64,000 nucleotides of DNA from Brevibacterium gallinarum (lineage in GTDB: Bacteria > Actinomycetota > Actinomycetes > Actinomycetales > Brevibacteriaceae). This document shows positions 33,408 through 41,679 of this stretch, in pieces. The notes beneath the pieces were generated by a model. That model did no database searches. It saw nothing but the letters and a program-made list of their open reading frames with translations, and had not been told where the DNA came from. The stretch lies in contig NZ_JACSPY010000003.1 in the NCBI RefSeq assembly GCF_014836885.1, forward strand, positions 62,001-126,000. The letters are read 5' to 3'. The first letter of the stretch is position 1. The number at the start of each line of letters is the position of its first letter. The translations under genes were made by a program, and so were the position numbers.

Positions 33408-33437
33408 ACCTTACCGGCTGGCAGGTGTACGGAGCAA
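33408..33437 (-). promoter_or_regulatory. rpsD promoter
   Basis: -35 TTGCTC (33432-33437) and -10 TAAGGT (33408-33413), 18-nt spacing. Confidence 0.55.
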
Positions 33438-33459
33438 ATGGGATGCACCGCGTCCGAGG

Positions 33460-33481
33460 CGGCCCGCCGGCCGGCGGGCCG
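33460..33481 (-). terminator. rarA terminator
   Basis: Perfect 22-bp palindrome, CGGCCCGCCGG followed by its complement, ending 4 nt from the rarA stop codon. Confidence 0.65.
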
Positions 33482-33484
33482 GGC

Positions 33485-34921
33485 TCACTTCCCAGCGCGC
33501 AGCCGGGCGATCGCTGCCAGACGCTCGGCCATGCCCTTCTCCGCTCCGTTGGCCGTCGGCGTGTAGTACTGGGCACCTGCCAGGGATTCGGGCAGATGGT
33601 CTTGGGCGGCCACCGAATGCGGGTAGCTGTGGGCGTATTTGTAGCCGGCACCGTGCCCGAGGGCTTTCGCACCTGGGTAGTGGGCGTCGCGCAGGTGCAT
33701 GGGCACCTCGCCTGCCTTGCCGGCTTTGACGTCGGCGATCGCGGCGTCGATGGCGGTGTAGGAGGCGTTCGACTTCGGGGCACAGGCGAGGTAGACGACG
33801 GCTTCGGCCAGCGGGATCCGGCCTTCGGGCATGCCGATGCGCTCCACGGCGGTCTGGGCGGCCACGGCCAGTGGCAGGGCCTGCGGGTCGGCCATGCCGA
33901 TGTCCTCGGCTGCGGCGATGACGATGCGCCGGGCGATGAACCTGGGGTCCTCACCGGCGACGATCATCCGGGCGAGGTAGTGCAGGGCGGCGTCGGGGTC
34001 TGAGCCGCGGATCGACTTGATGAACGCGGAGATGACGTCGTAGTGCTGGTCACCTGCCCGGTCATAGCGCACGACGGCCTGGTTGGCCGATTCGGCGGCC
34101 TGCTCCCGGGTGATGGCGGTGGTCTCATCGCTGCCGGAGGTGGCGCGTGCGCTGGCGGCGGCGGCTTCGAGGACGGTCAGCGCACGCCGGCCGTCACCGG
34201 AGGCGACCTGGACGATGTAGTCCCGGGCGTCGTCATCGAGGGTGAAGGTGCCGGCCAGTCCCCGCGGGGACTCCAGCGCCCGGTCGATGAGTGCAGCGAC
34301 GCCCTCGTCGGTCAGCGGCTTGAGAGTCAGGACGAGCGAGCGAGAGACGAGCGGGGCGATGACGGAGAAGGACGGGTTCTCGGTGGTGGCGGCGATGAGG
34401 ACGACGAGCCGGTTCTCCACGGCCGGCAGCAGGGCGTCCTGCTGGGCTTTGGAGAAGCGGTGGATCTCATCGAGGAACAGCACCGTGGTGCGCTGGTAGA
34501 GCTCCCGGTCGTTGCGGGCGTTCTCGATGACCTGGCGGACGTCCTTGACGCCCGCGGTGATGGCCGAGAGTTCGACGAACTTGCGATTGGGGCTGTGCGA
34601 GATGACGTGGGCGATCGTCGTCTTGCCGACTCCGGGTGGGCCCCACAGGATCACTGAGGTGGCCCCGGCCCGTGCTCCGGTGCGGGCCTCGGCGAGCTGG
34701 TGCAGCGGTGAGCCGGGAGCGGTCAGGTGCTCCTGGCCGACGATCTCGTCGATGCTGCGCGGGCGCATCCGCACCGCCAGCGGATCGAGCGCGCTGACAC
34801 CGCTGAGGTTATCAGGATCTGATGACGCGGCGCTGCCGGCGGGCTCGGTGCCAGAGGCGGCTGCCGGTGCCTCGTCGGCGCCTGCAGCCGCCTCGTTGGC
34901 CGATGAGAACAGGTCGCTCAT
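33485..34921 (-). CDS. rarA: Replication-associated recombination protein A (RarA/MgsA)
   Basis: AAA+ clamp-loader-like ATPase acting at stalled forks. 478 residues. A 40-residue Ala-rich leader, then [16 protein letters not shown], Walker [11 protein letters not shown], Walker [16 protein letters not shown], sensor AATTENPSF, and the RarA C-terminal domain ([19 protein letters not shown]). ATG start overlaps aspS by 4 nt, so the pair is co-transcribed. Confidence 0.96.
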   Translation of the reverse strand: MSDLFSSANEAAAGADEAPAAASGTEPAGSAASSDPDNLSGVSALDPLAVRMRPRSIDEIVGQEHLTAPGSPLHQLAEARTGARAGATSVILWGPPGVGKTTIAHVISHSPNRKFVELSAITAGVKDVRQVIENARNDRELYQRTTVLFLDEIHRFSKAQQDALLPAVENRLVVLIAATTENPSFSVIAPLVSRSLVLTLKPLTDEGVAALIDRALESPRGLAGTFTLDDDARDYIVQVASGDGRRALTVLEAAAASARATSGSDETTAITREQAAESANQAVVRYDRAGDQHYDVISAFIKSIRGSDPDAALHYLARMIVAGEDPRFIARRIVIAAAEDIGMADPQALPLAVAAQTAVERIGMPEGRIPLAEAVVYLACAPKSNASYTAIDAAIADVKAGKAGEVPMHLRDAHYPGAKALGHGAGYKYAHSYPHSVAAQDHLPESLAGAQYYTPTANGAEKGMAERLAAIARLRAGK

Positions 34922-36696
34922 TCGTCCTCGGCGTCAGGGTCGTAGTCGACCCCGGCCTCGGCGCGCTGTTCGGCGGTGATCGGCGCCGGGGCGTCGGTGA
35001 GCGGGTCGTATCCGCCGCCGGTCTTGGGGAAGGCGATGACCTCGCGGATCGAGTCGGTGCCGGCGAGCAGGGCGACGATGCGGTCCCAGCCGAAGGCGAT
35101 GCCGCCGTGCGGGGGCGCACCGAAGCTCAGGGCCTCGAGCAGGAAGCCGAACTTCTCCTGCGCTTCCTCCTGCGTGATGCCCATGACGTCGAAGACCCGC
35201 TGCTGGACCTCGGGGCGGTGGATGCGCAGCGAGCCGCCGCCGATCTCGTTGCCGTTGCAGACGATGTCGTAGGCGCTGGCCAGAGCCGAACCGGGATCGG
35301 TGTCGAAGGTGTCGAGGTATTCGGGCTTCGGGGCGGTGAAGGCGTGGTGGACGGCCGTCCACTTGCCTTCGCCGACGGCGACGTCACCGGCAGCCACGGC
35401 GTCCTCTGCCGGTTCGAAGACCGGGGCGTCGACGATCCACACGAACGACCAGTCGCCGTCCTTGATGAGGCCGGTGCGCTCGGCGATCTCGTTGCGGGCG
35501 GCACCGAGCAGCGCGCGGGCCGCTGCCGGCTTGTCGGCGGCGAAGAAGATCGCGTCGCCGGGCTTCGCACCGACCTTCTCGGCCAGTCCGGCCTTCTCCT
35601 CTTCGGAGATGTTCTTGGCCACTGGGCCGCCGAGGGTGCCGTCTTCGCCGATGAGCACGTAGGCCAGGCCCTTCGCGCCGCGCTGGCGGGCCCAGTCCTG
35701 CCAGCCGTCGAGCTGGCGGCGCGGCAGCGATCCGCCGCCGGGGTAGACGACGGCTCCGACGTAAGGTGCCTGGAACACGCGGAACGGGGTGCTGGCGAAG
35801 TACTCGGTGAGGTCGGTGAGTTCGATGTCGAAGCGCAGGTCGGGCTTGTCGGTGCCGTAGCGCTCCATCGCCTCCCAGTAGGGCATGCGCGGGATCGGCC
35901 GGTCGATGGTGTGGCCGATGAGCTCCCAGAGGGCGGCGAGGACGTCTTCGGCCAGGGCGATGATGTCGTCCTGTTCGACGAAGGAGGCCTCGATGTCGAG
36001 CTGGGTGAACTCCGGCTGCCGGTCAGCGCGGAAGTCCTCATCGCGGTAGCAGCGGGCGAGCTGATAGTAGCGTTCGATGCCGCCGACCTGCAGCAGCTGC
36101 TTGAACAGCTGCGGCGACTGCGGCAGCGCGTACCAGGAGCCGGGGCGCAGGCGGGCCGGGATGACGAAGTCGCGGGCGCCCTCAGGGGTCGAGCGGGTCA
36201 TCGTCGGGGTCTCGACTTCGATGTAGCGGTGCTCATCGAGCACCCGGCGGGCGGCCTTGTTGGCTTCGGAGCGCAGGCGGATGATGCGGGCCGGTTCGCT
36301 GCGGCGCAGGTCGAGGTAGCGGTGCTTGAGGCGGACCTCCTCGCCGACGGTGCCGGAGTCCTCAGCGTGGTCGGAGACCTGGAACGGCAGCGGTGCCGCC
36401 TGCGAGAGCACGGTCACCTCGGTGTCGACGACCTCGATCTCACCGGTGGCCAGCTGCGCGTTGGTGTTGCCCTCCGGGCGCGCGGCGACGGTGCCGGTGA
36501 CCTGGATGACGGTCTCGTTGCGCAGCTTGTCGGCGACGTCTTCGCGCACGACGACCTGCACGATGCCCGATGAGTCGCGCAGGTCGATGAAGGCCACTCC
36601 CCCGTGGTCACGGCGCCGGTCGACCCATCCGGTGAGGGTGACGGTGCTGTCGATGTCGGGCGTGCCGAGGGTGGCCGCCTCACGGGTGCGTAGCAT
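34918..36696 (-). CDS. aspS: Aspartyl-tRNA synthetase
   Basis: 592 residues, bacterial type: N-terminal OB anticodon-binding domain ([25 protein letters not shown]), class-II motif 2 ([21 protein letters not shown]), GAD insertion, and motif 3 [16 protein letters not shown] at 36696 has AAGGAG 9 nt upstream; an upstream in-frame ATG at 36714 lacks this. Whether it also charges Asn cannot be judged here. Confidence 0.97.
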   Translation of the reverse strand: MLRTREAATLGTPDIDSTVTLTGWVDRRRDHGGVAFIDLRDSSGIVQVVVREDVADKLRNETVIQVTGTVAARPEGNTNAQLATGEIEVVDTEVTVLSQAAPLPFQVSDHAEDSGTVGEEVRLKHRYLDLRRSEPARIIRLRSEANKAARRVLDEHRYIEVETPTMTRSTPEGARDFVIPARLRPGSWYALPQSPQLFKQLLQVGGIERYYQLARCYRDEDFRADRQPEFTQLDIEASFVEQDDIIALAEDVLAALWELIGHTIDRPIPRMPYWEAMERYGTDKPDLRFDIELTDLTEYFASTPFRVFQAPYVGAVVYPGGGSLPRRQLDGWQDWARQRGAKGLAYVLIGEDGTLGGPVAKNISEEEKAGLAEKVGAKPGDAIFFAADKPAAARALLGAARNEIAERTGLIKDGDWSFVWIVDAPVFEPAEDAVAAGDVAVGEGKWTAVHHAFTAPKPEYLDTFDTDPGSALASAYDIVCNGNEIGGGSLRIHRPEVQQRVFDVMGITQEEAQEKFGFLLEALSFGAPPHGGIAFGWDRIVALLAGTDSIREVIAFPKTGGGYDPLTDAPAPITAEQRAEAGVDYDPDAEDE

Positions 36697-36772
36697 GGGG
36701 TGGAACTCCTTCATGGTGTGAGGATTGAGGTGACGGTCTGCGGGCACGGATGGTGTGCAGACTCTGCGCTTG

Positions 36773-36791
36773 CACCATGATAGTCATAGTG
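36773..36791. promoter_or_regulatory. Candidate operator between aspS and the ArsR gene
   Basis: Imperfect 19-bp dyad CACCATGATAGTCATAGTG: CACnATGA and TCATnGTG flank a TAG centre. It lies in the divergent promoter region, 24 nt before the ArsR-type gene, and contains CATAGT, a possible -10 hexamer. Confidence 0.5.
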
Positions 36792-36814
36792 CGCGGTACT
36801 GATGGAAAGGCTGG

Positions 36815-37213
36815 ATGCTGCGAATGACTCATGACACTCCCCCCGGATCTGCCGTTCCCGAGGTGCCGACGCCCGCCCAGGTCGACGTCGCTGCCGAGAC
36901 GTTCCGGATGCTGTCCTCATCGACCCGGCTGTTCATCGTGTGGCATCTGCTCCATGGGGAGCGCGATGTCAGCAGCCTGGCCGAGGAGTGCGGGGTCAGC
37001 GTGCAGGTCGTCTCCCAGCATCTGGCGAAGATGCGCCTGGCCGGCCTCGTGTCCTCCAGGCGGGACGGCAAGCACATCTTCTACGTCGTCGACGACCCGC
37101 ACGTGGTGACGATGGTCTCGGAGATCTTCGACCACATCGCCCCAGACGGCTCGCTGGCCCCGGATCCGGAGCCGCGCGCGGCGGCCCCGCTGCGGGTCCA
37201 GGGCGAGAGCTGA
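36815..37213 (+). CDS. ArsR/SmtB-family winged-helix regulator
   Basis: 132 residues. Helix-turn-helix: FRMLSSSTRLFIVWHLLHGERDVSSLAEECGVSVQVVSQHLAKMRLAGLV, split here as residues 30-79, then a wing RRDGKHIFYVVDD. The C-terminal helix carries D94, H96 and H107, the spacing of the alpha-5 zinc site of SmtB/CzrA (DxH, then His 11 later); the fourth ligand position (110) is Pro. Zinc or nickel/cobalt sensing is inferred. Start at ATG 36815 with AAAGG 4 nt upstream, or ATG 36824. Divergent from aspS, with a dyad between them; no metal transporter adjacent. Confidence 0.88.
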   Translation: MLRMTHDTPPGSAVPEVPTPAQVDVAAETFRMLSSSTRLFIVWHLLHGERDVSSLAEECGVSVQVVSQHLAKMRLAGLVSSRRDGKHIFYVVDDPHVVTMVSEIFDHIAPDGSLAPDPEPRAAAPLRVQGES

Positions 37214-37232
37214 GGCTCAGTCTTCAGCCGCT

Positions 37233-38585
37233 TCAGCCCTCGTCGCCGGTGACGCGTTCGACGCGCGGCCAGACGTCCTCAGCCGGCGGCGTCCACAGCT
37301 CGGGGTCGGCTGAGACCTGCTCACCGGAGCGGATGTCCTTGACCTCGTGGCCGGTCTCACCATCGACGAACCACACATATGGGATGCCGCGGCGGTCGGC
37401 GAAGCGGATCTGCTTGCCGAACTTGCTGGCAGCCGGTGCGACGTCGACGGGGATGCCGCGGCGGCGCAGCTGCATGGCCACCGCATCGGCTTCGCTGCGG
37501 CCGCTTTCGTCAGTGACGGCGATGAGCACGGCTGTCGGCACCGACCGGGTCGCGGCCAGCATCCGGTTCTTGCCGACCAGCCGCGACATCAGCCGCGAGA
37601 CGCCGAGTGAGATGCCGACACCGGGATACGTCTTCTTGCCGTTTGAGGCCAGGGAGTCGTAGCGGCCGCCGGAGCACACCGAGCCGAGCGATTCGTGGCC
37701 GAGCAGCTGGGTCTCGTACACCGAACCGGTGTAGTAGTCCAGGCCGCGGGCGATCTTGAGCTGGGCGACGACGACGCCGGGCTGGATGCGGTGGGCGGCA
37801 TCGACGAGGCGGACGAGGGATTCGAGCCCCTCATCGAGCAGCGCATCGCTGACACCGAGGGCGAGGACCTCATCGGCGAAGGCCGAGGTGTCGGATTCGA
37901 TGGCCGCGAGCTTCAAAAGCGCCTGCTGCTGGGCTTCCGAGGCGCCGGCGTCGGCGGCGAGCAGCTCGCCGACCCGGTCGGGGCCGATCTTGTCGTACTT
38001 ATCAAGGCTGCGCAGCACAGCCGGGATGTTCTCCAGGCCCAGGCCGCGGGCGAAGCCTTCGAGCAGCTTGCGATTGTTGGCCAGGATCCGCACCGGTGGC
38101 ACGCCGAGTTCGCGAAGCGCGTCGAAGGCCTGCGCCATCACCAGCGGGACCTCGACTTCGAAGTGGTCGGCGAGGCTGTCCTCGGCGACGACGTCGATGT
38201 CGGCTTGGATGAACTCGCGGAAGCGCCCGTCCTGGGGGCGCTCACCGCGCCACACCGGCTGGATCTGGTAGCGCTTGAACGGGAACGACAGGTGGCCGGC
38301 GTTCTCGACGACGTAGCGGGCGAAGGGCACGGTCAGGTCGAAGTGCAGGCCCATCGGGTTGCGGGAGTCAGACGGGTCGCCGTGCAGCCGAGAGACGGCG
38401 AAGATCTCCTTGTCGATCTCACCGTCCTTGGCCAGGGCGCTGAGCGGTTCGACGGCACGCGTATGCAGCGCCGCATAGCCGTTGAGTTCGAAGGTGTGCT
38501 TGAGCAGGTCGATGACCCGCTCCTCGACGATGCGGTCAGCGGGCAGCCATTCGGGGAATCCGGACAGGCGTGCGGCTTGTGCCAT
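37233..38585 (-). CDS. hisS: Histidyl-tRNA synthetase
   Basis: 450 residues. Class-II motifs: FDLTVPFARYVV (motif 2 region start), YQIQPVWRGERPQDGRFREFIQADIDVV, the histidine-specific ARGLDYYTGSVYE, and SGGRYDSLA. C-terminal anticodon-binding domain from about 340 (VLIAVTDESGRSEADAVAMQLRRRG in part). ATG at 38585 has AAGGAGA 9 nt upstream. Convergent with the ArsR-type gene at a 19-nt gap. Confidence 0.97.
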   Translation of the reverse strand: MAQAARLSGFPEWLPADRIVEERVIDLLKHTFELNGYAALHTRAVEPLSALAKDGEIDKEIFAVSRLHGDPSDSRNPMGLHFDLTVPFARYVVENAGHLSFPFKRYQIQPVWRGERPQDGRFREFIQADIDVVAEDSLADHFEVEVPLVMAQAFDALRELGVPPVRILANNRKLLEGFARGLGLENIPAVLRSLDKYDKIGPDRVGELLAADAGASEAQQQALLKLAAIESDTSAFADEVLALGVSDALLDEGLESLVRLVDAAHRIQPGVVVAQLKIARGLDYYTGSVYETQLLGHESLGSVCSGGRYDSLASNGKKTYPGVGISLGVSRLMSRLVGKNRMLAATRSVPTAVLIAVTDESGRSEADAVAMQLRRRGIPVDVAPAASKFGKQIRFADRRGIPYVWFVDGETGHEVKDIRSGEQVSADPELWTPPAEDVWPRVERVTGDEG

Positions 38586-38641
38586 GTGAGTCGTTCTCCT
38601 TGCCAGGTGGGTGCCGGCCGTGGTGGGCGCCGACCGCATCC

Positions 38642-38647
38642 ATCATA
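38642..38647 (-). promoter_or_regulatory. Candidate -10 of hisS
   Basis: TATGAT, 56 nt before the hisS start and 14 nt after a terminator-like palindrome. The -35 region is not recognisable. Confidence 0.35.
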
Positions 38648-38661
38648 GGCGGCAGCCGGTG

Positions 38662-38677
38662 CCAGCCGGCCGGCTGG
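38662..38677 (-). terminator. Palindrome after the metallo-hydrolase gene
   Basis: Perfect 16-bp palindrome CCAGCCGGCCGGCTGG, 38 nt beyond the stop codon. No T-run. Confidence 0.4.
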
Positions 38678-38715
38678 TCGTCATGTGCGCTGGTCTCCTG
38701 CGGCAGGAGCCGGGT

Positions 38716-39399
38716 TCAGAGGAAGGGGTTGGTGCGCAGCTCGTGGGCGATCGTGCTGCCGGGCCCGTGCCCGGGCAGGATCGGGGTGTCGGGCAGCGCG
38801 GCGAACAGGCGCAGCGAGGTGCGCATCGCCGCATCGTCGCCGCCGGGCAGATCGGTGCGCCCGATCGACCCAGCGAAGAGCACATCGCCGGTGAAGAGCA
38901 CTTCGGGCACCTCCAGGTCCTCTGCCGCGCCCGAGGTGTCGCGCACCCGCCACAGTGTCGAGCCCTCGGTGTGCCCGGGGGCGAGGGTCGCCTCGATCGC
39001 CAGCCCGGCAGCCTGCCAGGACGCACCATCGGCGGTCTCGACCACCTCGGGGGCGGTCCAGTCGCCGATCATCCCGCCGAGCATCTGCCCGAGCTCCGGT
39101 GACAGGGTTCCGGCCGGGTCTGTCAGCCGGTAGACGTCAGGGGCGGCGAGATGGGCCTCCAGGTGCGGAAACACCTCGCGCAGGCGGGGCAGGCCGAGCA
39201 CATGGTCGGGGTGGCCGTGGGTGAGCAGCACCGCGACCGGGGTCCAGCCGAGTTCGTCGAGCAGCGTCTTCATGCGCGGGGCGCAGTCGAAGCCGGCGTC
39301 GACGAGCAGGCATTCGCGGGCCTGCCCCTCGGGGTGCTCAGCGGCGACGGCATAGCAGTTGACGTCGAGGAACTCGGCGCGGACTCCGGCAATCTCCAT
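38716..39399 (-). CDS. Metallo-beta-lactamase fold hydrolase (glyoxalase II-like)
   Basis: 227 residues. Complete zinc motif set: VDAGFD, LTHGHPDHVLGL (HxHxDH), APGHTEGSTLW, FTGDVLFAGSIGRTD and GHGPGSTIAHE. This pattern is typical of small cytosolic hydroxyacylglutathione hydrolase-like enzymes, which often sit beside hisS or rel in actinobacteria. The substrate is unknown. The ATG at 39399 lies 6 nt after a TACACT box, so the transcript may be leaderless; no ribosome-binding site is present. Confidence 0.9.
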   Translation of the reverse strand: MEIAGVRAEFLDVNCYAVAAEHPEGQARECLLVDAGFDCAPRMKTLLDELGWTPVAVLLTHGHPDHVLGLPRLREVFPHLEAHLAAPDVYRLTDPAGTLSPELGQMLGGMIGDWTAPEVVETADGASWQAAGLAIEATLAPGHTEGSTLWRVRDTSGAAEDLEVPEVLFTGDVLFAGSIGRTDLPGGDDAAMRTSLRLFAALPDTPILPGHGPGSTIAHELRTNPFL

Positions 39400-39405
39400 A
39401 CGACC

Positions 39406-39411
39406 AGTGTA
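39406..39411 (-). promoter_or_regulatory. -10 element, possible leaderless start of the metallo-hydrolase
   Basis: TACACT, 6 nt from the ATG at 39399. Confidence 0.45.
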
Positions 39412-39526
39412 TCGGCCGGTGCGGAGCGCGGCAGGAGGCTGCGGTTTTGTCGTTATGCTGGGAAGGTACATTCCCGCGTTGAGTGATCCGTCACAGGATT
39501 CGACCGACGATACGACAAGGTGCCAT

Positions 39527-40969
39527 ATGACCGACGAGACGCAGCAGCCCACTTCCGCGCCCACGCTTGCCGGCGCTTCCCAGTCCTCCGACGCCCCGAA
39601 GCCGAAGCCGGCACCGGTGCCCAAGCCGTCTGCGATCCCGTCGCCGGCGGCCCTGCGCCCCCGGCCCGGTCAGGCCCCTGCCGCCCCCGTGGCGCCCGCC
39701 CACGACCGGACCGCTGAGATCGCTGAGGCGAAGACGTTCGGCCGGGTCGGTGAGGATTCGACAGTCTACGTCACGACCGCTGAGGGTGAGCGGGAGGTCG
39801 GTCAGTACCCGGATGCCGATGAGTCCCAGGCGCTGGAGTACTTCGCGAAGAAGTACCTCGATCTCGCCGATGCCGTCACGCTGCTCGAGCAGCGTCTGGC
39901 TGCCGGTGCCGCCGGTGCGACCGTCGCCGAGGCGGCGGGAACCCAGCGCGAGGCGCTGGCTGAGGCGCAGGTCGTCGGTGACCTCGATGCGCTGCGCGCC
40001 CGGCTCGATGCTGTGTCGGAGCAGGCCGCTGAGGCCACCGCCCAGCAGGCGCGGGCGCATGAGGAGTCGAAGGCCGCCGGCCTGCAGGCGCGCATCGCCG
40101 TGGTGGAGGAAGCCGAGGCGATCGCCGACGCTGATCCGGCGCGGGTGCAGTGGAAGCAGTCGAGTGCCCGCATGAAGGAGCTGTTCGAGCAGTGGAAGCA
40201 GGTGCAGGCGACGACGCCACGGCTGCCGCGGTCGCAGGACCAGCAGCTGTGGGGACGGTTCTCCAAGGCCCGCAACCGCTTCGACAAGGCCCGCCGCGAG
40301 TTCTTCTCCGCCCTCGATGAGCGCAACGCCGAGGGCAAGCGGATCAAGCAGAAGCTCGTGACCGAGGCTGAAGCGCTGTCGGATTCGACTGACTGGCGCG
40401 AGACCGCCCAGCAGTACCGGCGCCTGATGGACCGGTGGAAAGCCGCCCCGCGCGCCGGACGCAAGGACGACGACGCCCTGTGGGCGAAGTTCCGGGCCGC
40501 CCAGGACCGGTTCTTCGCTGCCCGCAACCGGGCCAATGAAGAGGTTGAGGCCGAGTACGTCGGCAATCTCAAGGTCAAGGAGCAGCTGCTGGCTGAGGCT
40601 GAGGCGCTGCTGCCGATCACCGATCCGGTGACGGCGAAGGAGAAGCTGCGCGTCATCCAGGATCAGTGGGAGGACGCCGGCAAGGTGCCGCGGGCTGACA
40701 TCTCCCGGATGGAAGGCGGGCTGCGGGCCGTCGAACGGGCGCTGGCGGAGGCGGAGGACGCCGAGTGGCGGCGCACGAACCCCGAGCATCAGGCCCGCAC
40801 CTCGGGCATGCTCGCCCAGCTCGATGCCTCGATCGCTGAGCTGGAGGCAGAGCTGGACAAGGCCGAGACCGCCGGCAAGGACGGCGACATCGCCACAGCG
40901 CGGGAGGCGCTCGAGGCCCGGCGCGCCTGGCGCGACCAGGTCGCGCGCACGGCTGAGGAGATGCAGTGA
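39527..40969 (+). CDS. DUF349-domain protein
   Basis: 480 residues. Pro/Ala-rich N-terminal leader (about 1-60), then TFGRVGEDSTVYVTTAEGEREVGQY split around residue 70-95, and a long Ala/Glu-rich coiled-coil region. Three DUF349 repeats are visible by their W-K and R-F spacing (LFEQWKQVQATTPRL...LWGRFSKARNRF; RLMDRWKAAPRAGRK...LWAKFRAAQDRF; VIQDQWEDAGKVPR). The family has no settled biochemical role. ATG with AAGG 6 nt upstream. Divergent from the metallo-hydrolase. Confidence 0.9.
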   Translation: MTDETQQPTSAPTLAGASQSSDAPKPKPAPVPKPSAIPSPAALRPRPGQAPAAPVAPAHDRTAEIAEAKTFGRVGEDSTVYVTTAEGEREVGQYPDADESQALEYFAKKYLDLADAVTLLEQRLAAGAAGATVAEAAGTQREALAEAQVVGDLDALRARLDAVSEQAAEATAQQARAHEESKAAGLQARIAVVEEAEAIADADPARVQWKQSSARMKELFEQWKQVQATTPRLPRSQDQQLWGRFSKARNRFDKARREFFSALDERNAEGKRIKQKLVTEAEALSDSTDWRETAQQYRRLMDRWKAAPRAGRKDDDALWAKFRAAQDRFFAARNRANEEVEAEYVGNLKVKEQLLAEAEALLPITDPVTAKEKLRVIQDQWEDAGKVPRADISRMEGGLRAVERALAEAEDAEWRRTNPEHQARTSGMLAQLDASIAELEAELDKAETAGKDGDIATAREALEARRAWRDQVARTAEEMQ

Positions 40970-40994
40970 CGGCAGTGTCCGTCTGAGACTGCCG

Positions 40995-41028
40995 ACTGCG
41001 GCTCGCCTGTCATCAGGCGGGCCGCAGT
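40995..41028 (+). terminator. Terminator after the DUF349 gene
   Basis: ACTGCGGC and GCCGCAGT pair, extended by CGCCTG/CAGGCG after a single mismatch, with a TCAT loop. It starts 26 nt after the stop codon. Confidence 0.8.
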
Positions 41029-41090
41029 GCTGTGTCCACAGATTCTCACAGCGTCTGGTCTGGCCCGCTCCGGTGGGCCAGAGTGGGGGC

Positions 41091-41669
41091 ATGGACGATC
41101 TGCTGCGTTTGGGTGAGCCGCTGAGCTACACCGAGCTCATGGAGCTGACCTTCGATGGGCTGGCCTTCCGGCTTTCGGCCACGTGCTGGGCGCCGGTGGG
41201 CATGCCCGTCGATGCGCGGCTGCGGGCCAGCAGCGTCGAGGCCGCTCCCCTGCCGGGACTGGTGCTCAGCCACCGGTCGGCGCACTGGGTGTGGTGGGGT
41301 TCGGGTCTGGCCCCGGTGGTCGCGGAGTACACCACCCGGGTGCGGCGCCGCATCCGGGCCGCCCGCCTGCCGGTCGTCGTCCACGAACGCGATGTGTGTC
41401 CCGGTGAGGAGGCTGAGCTGGCCGGGCTGGCGCTGACCAGTCCGGAACGGACTCTGTACGACCTGCTCTATGAGCTCCTCGATGCCGGCACGGACGAGCA
41501 GACGCTGCGCACCGCGGCTGAGTCAGTGCTCGAATCAGTCGGCTTCGATGAGCAGATCGCGCTCACCCGGTTCGTCGCTGAGCAGTACCGGCGCCCGCAC
41601 CTTGTGCGGATGCGCCAGCTGCTCGGCGACATCATCCCGCACGCGCGCACGCTGCTGCCGGTGCGCTGA
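41091..41669 (+). CDS. AbiEi-like (type IV antitoxin/DUF559-related) protein, orphan
   Basis: 192 residues. Recognisable features are GLVLSHRSAHWVWWGSG (the S-H-x-SA-W-L pattern after the winged helix in AbiEi-type proteins) and LALTSPERTLYDLLYELLD (the SPERTLxDL motif). It lacks a clear N-terminal helix-turn-helix and a following AbiEii nucleotidyltransferase; rel lies convergent 10 nt away. Such orphans are frequent in actinobacteria and their role is unknown. ATG at 41091 preceded by a purine-rich GAGTGGGGG. Confidence 0.6.
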   Translation: MDDLLRLGEPLSYTELMELTFDGLAFRLSATCWAPVGMPVDARLRASSVEAAPLPGLVLSHRSAHWVWWGSGLAPVVAEYTTRVRRRIRAARLPVVVHERDVCPGEEAELAGLALTSPERTLYDLLYELLDAGTDEQTLRTAAESVLESVGFDEQIALTRFVAEQYRRPHLVRMRQLLGDIIPHARTLLPVR

Positions 41670-41679
41670 GACCGGCGCT

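Larger units (their letters stand above)
33240..33484. other. Region between rarA and rpsD
   Basis: Holds the rarA terminator palindrome (33460-33481), the rpsD promoter (33408-33437) and a leader of about 160 nt. The leader has a GGCTCCG/CGGAGCC hairpin (33342-33361) and a small CCCGC/GCGGG stem (about 33277-33291). No known S4 leader motif is recognised. Confidence 0.5.
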
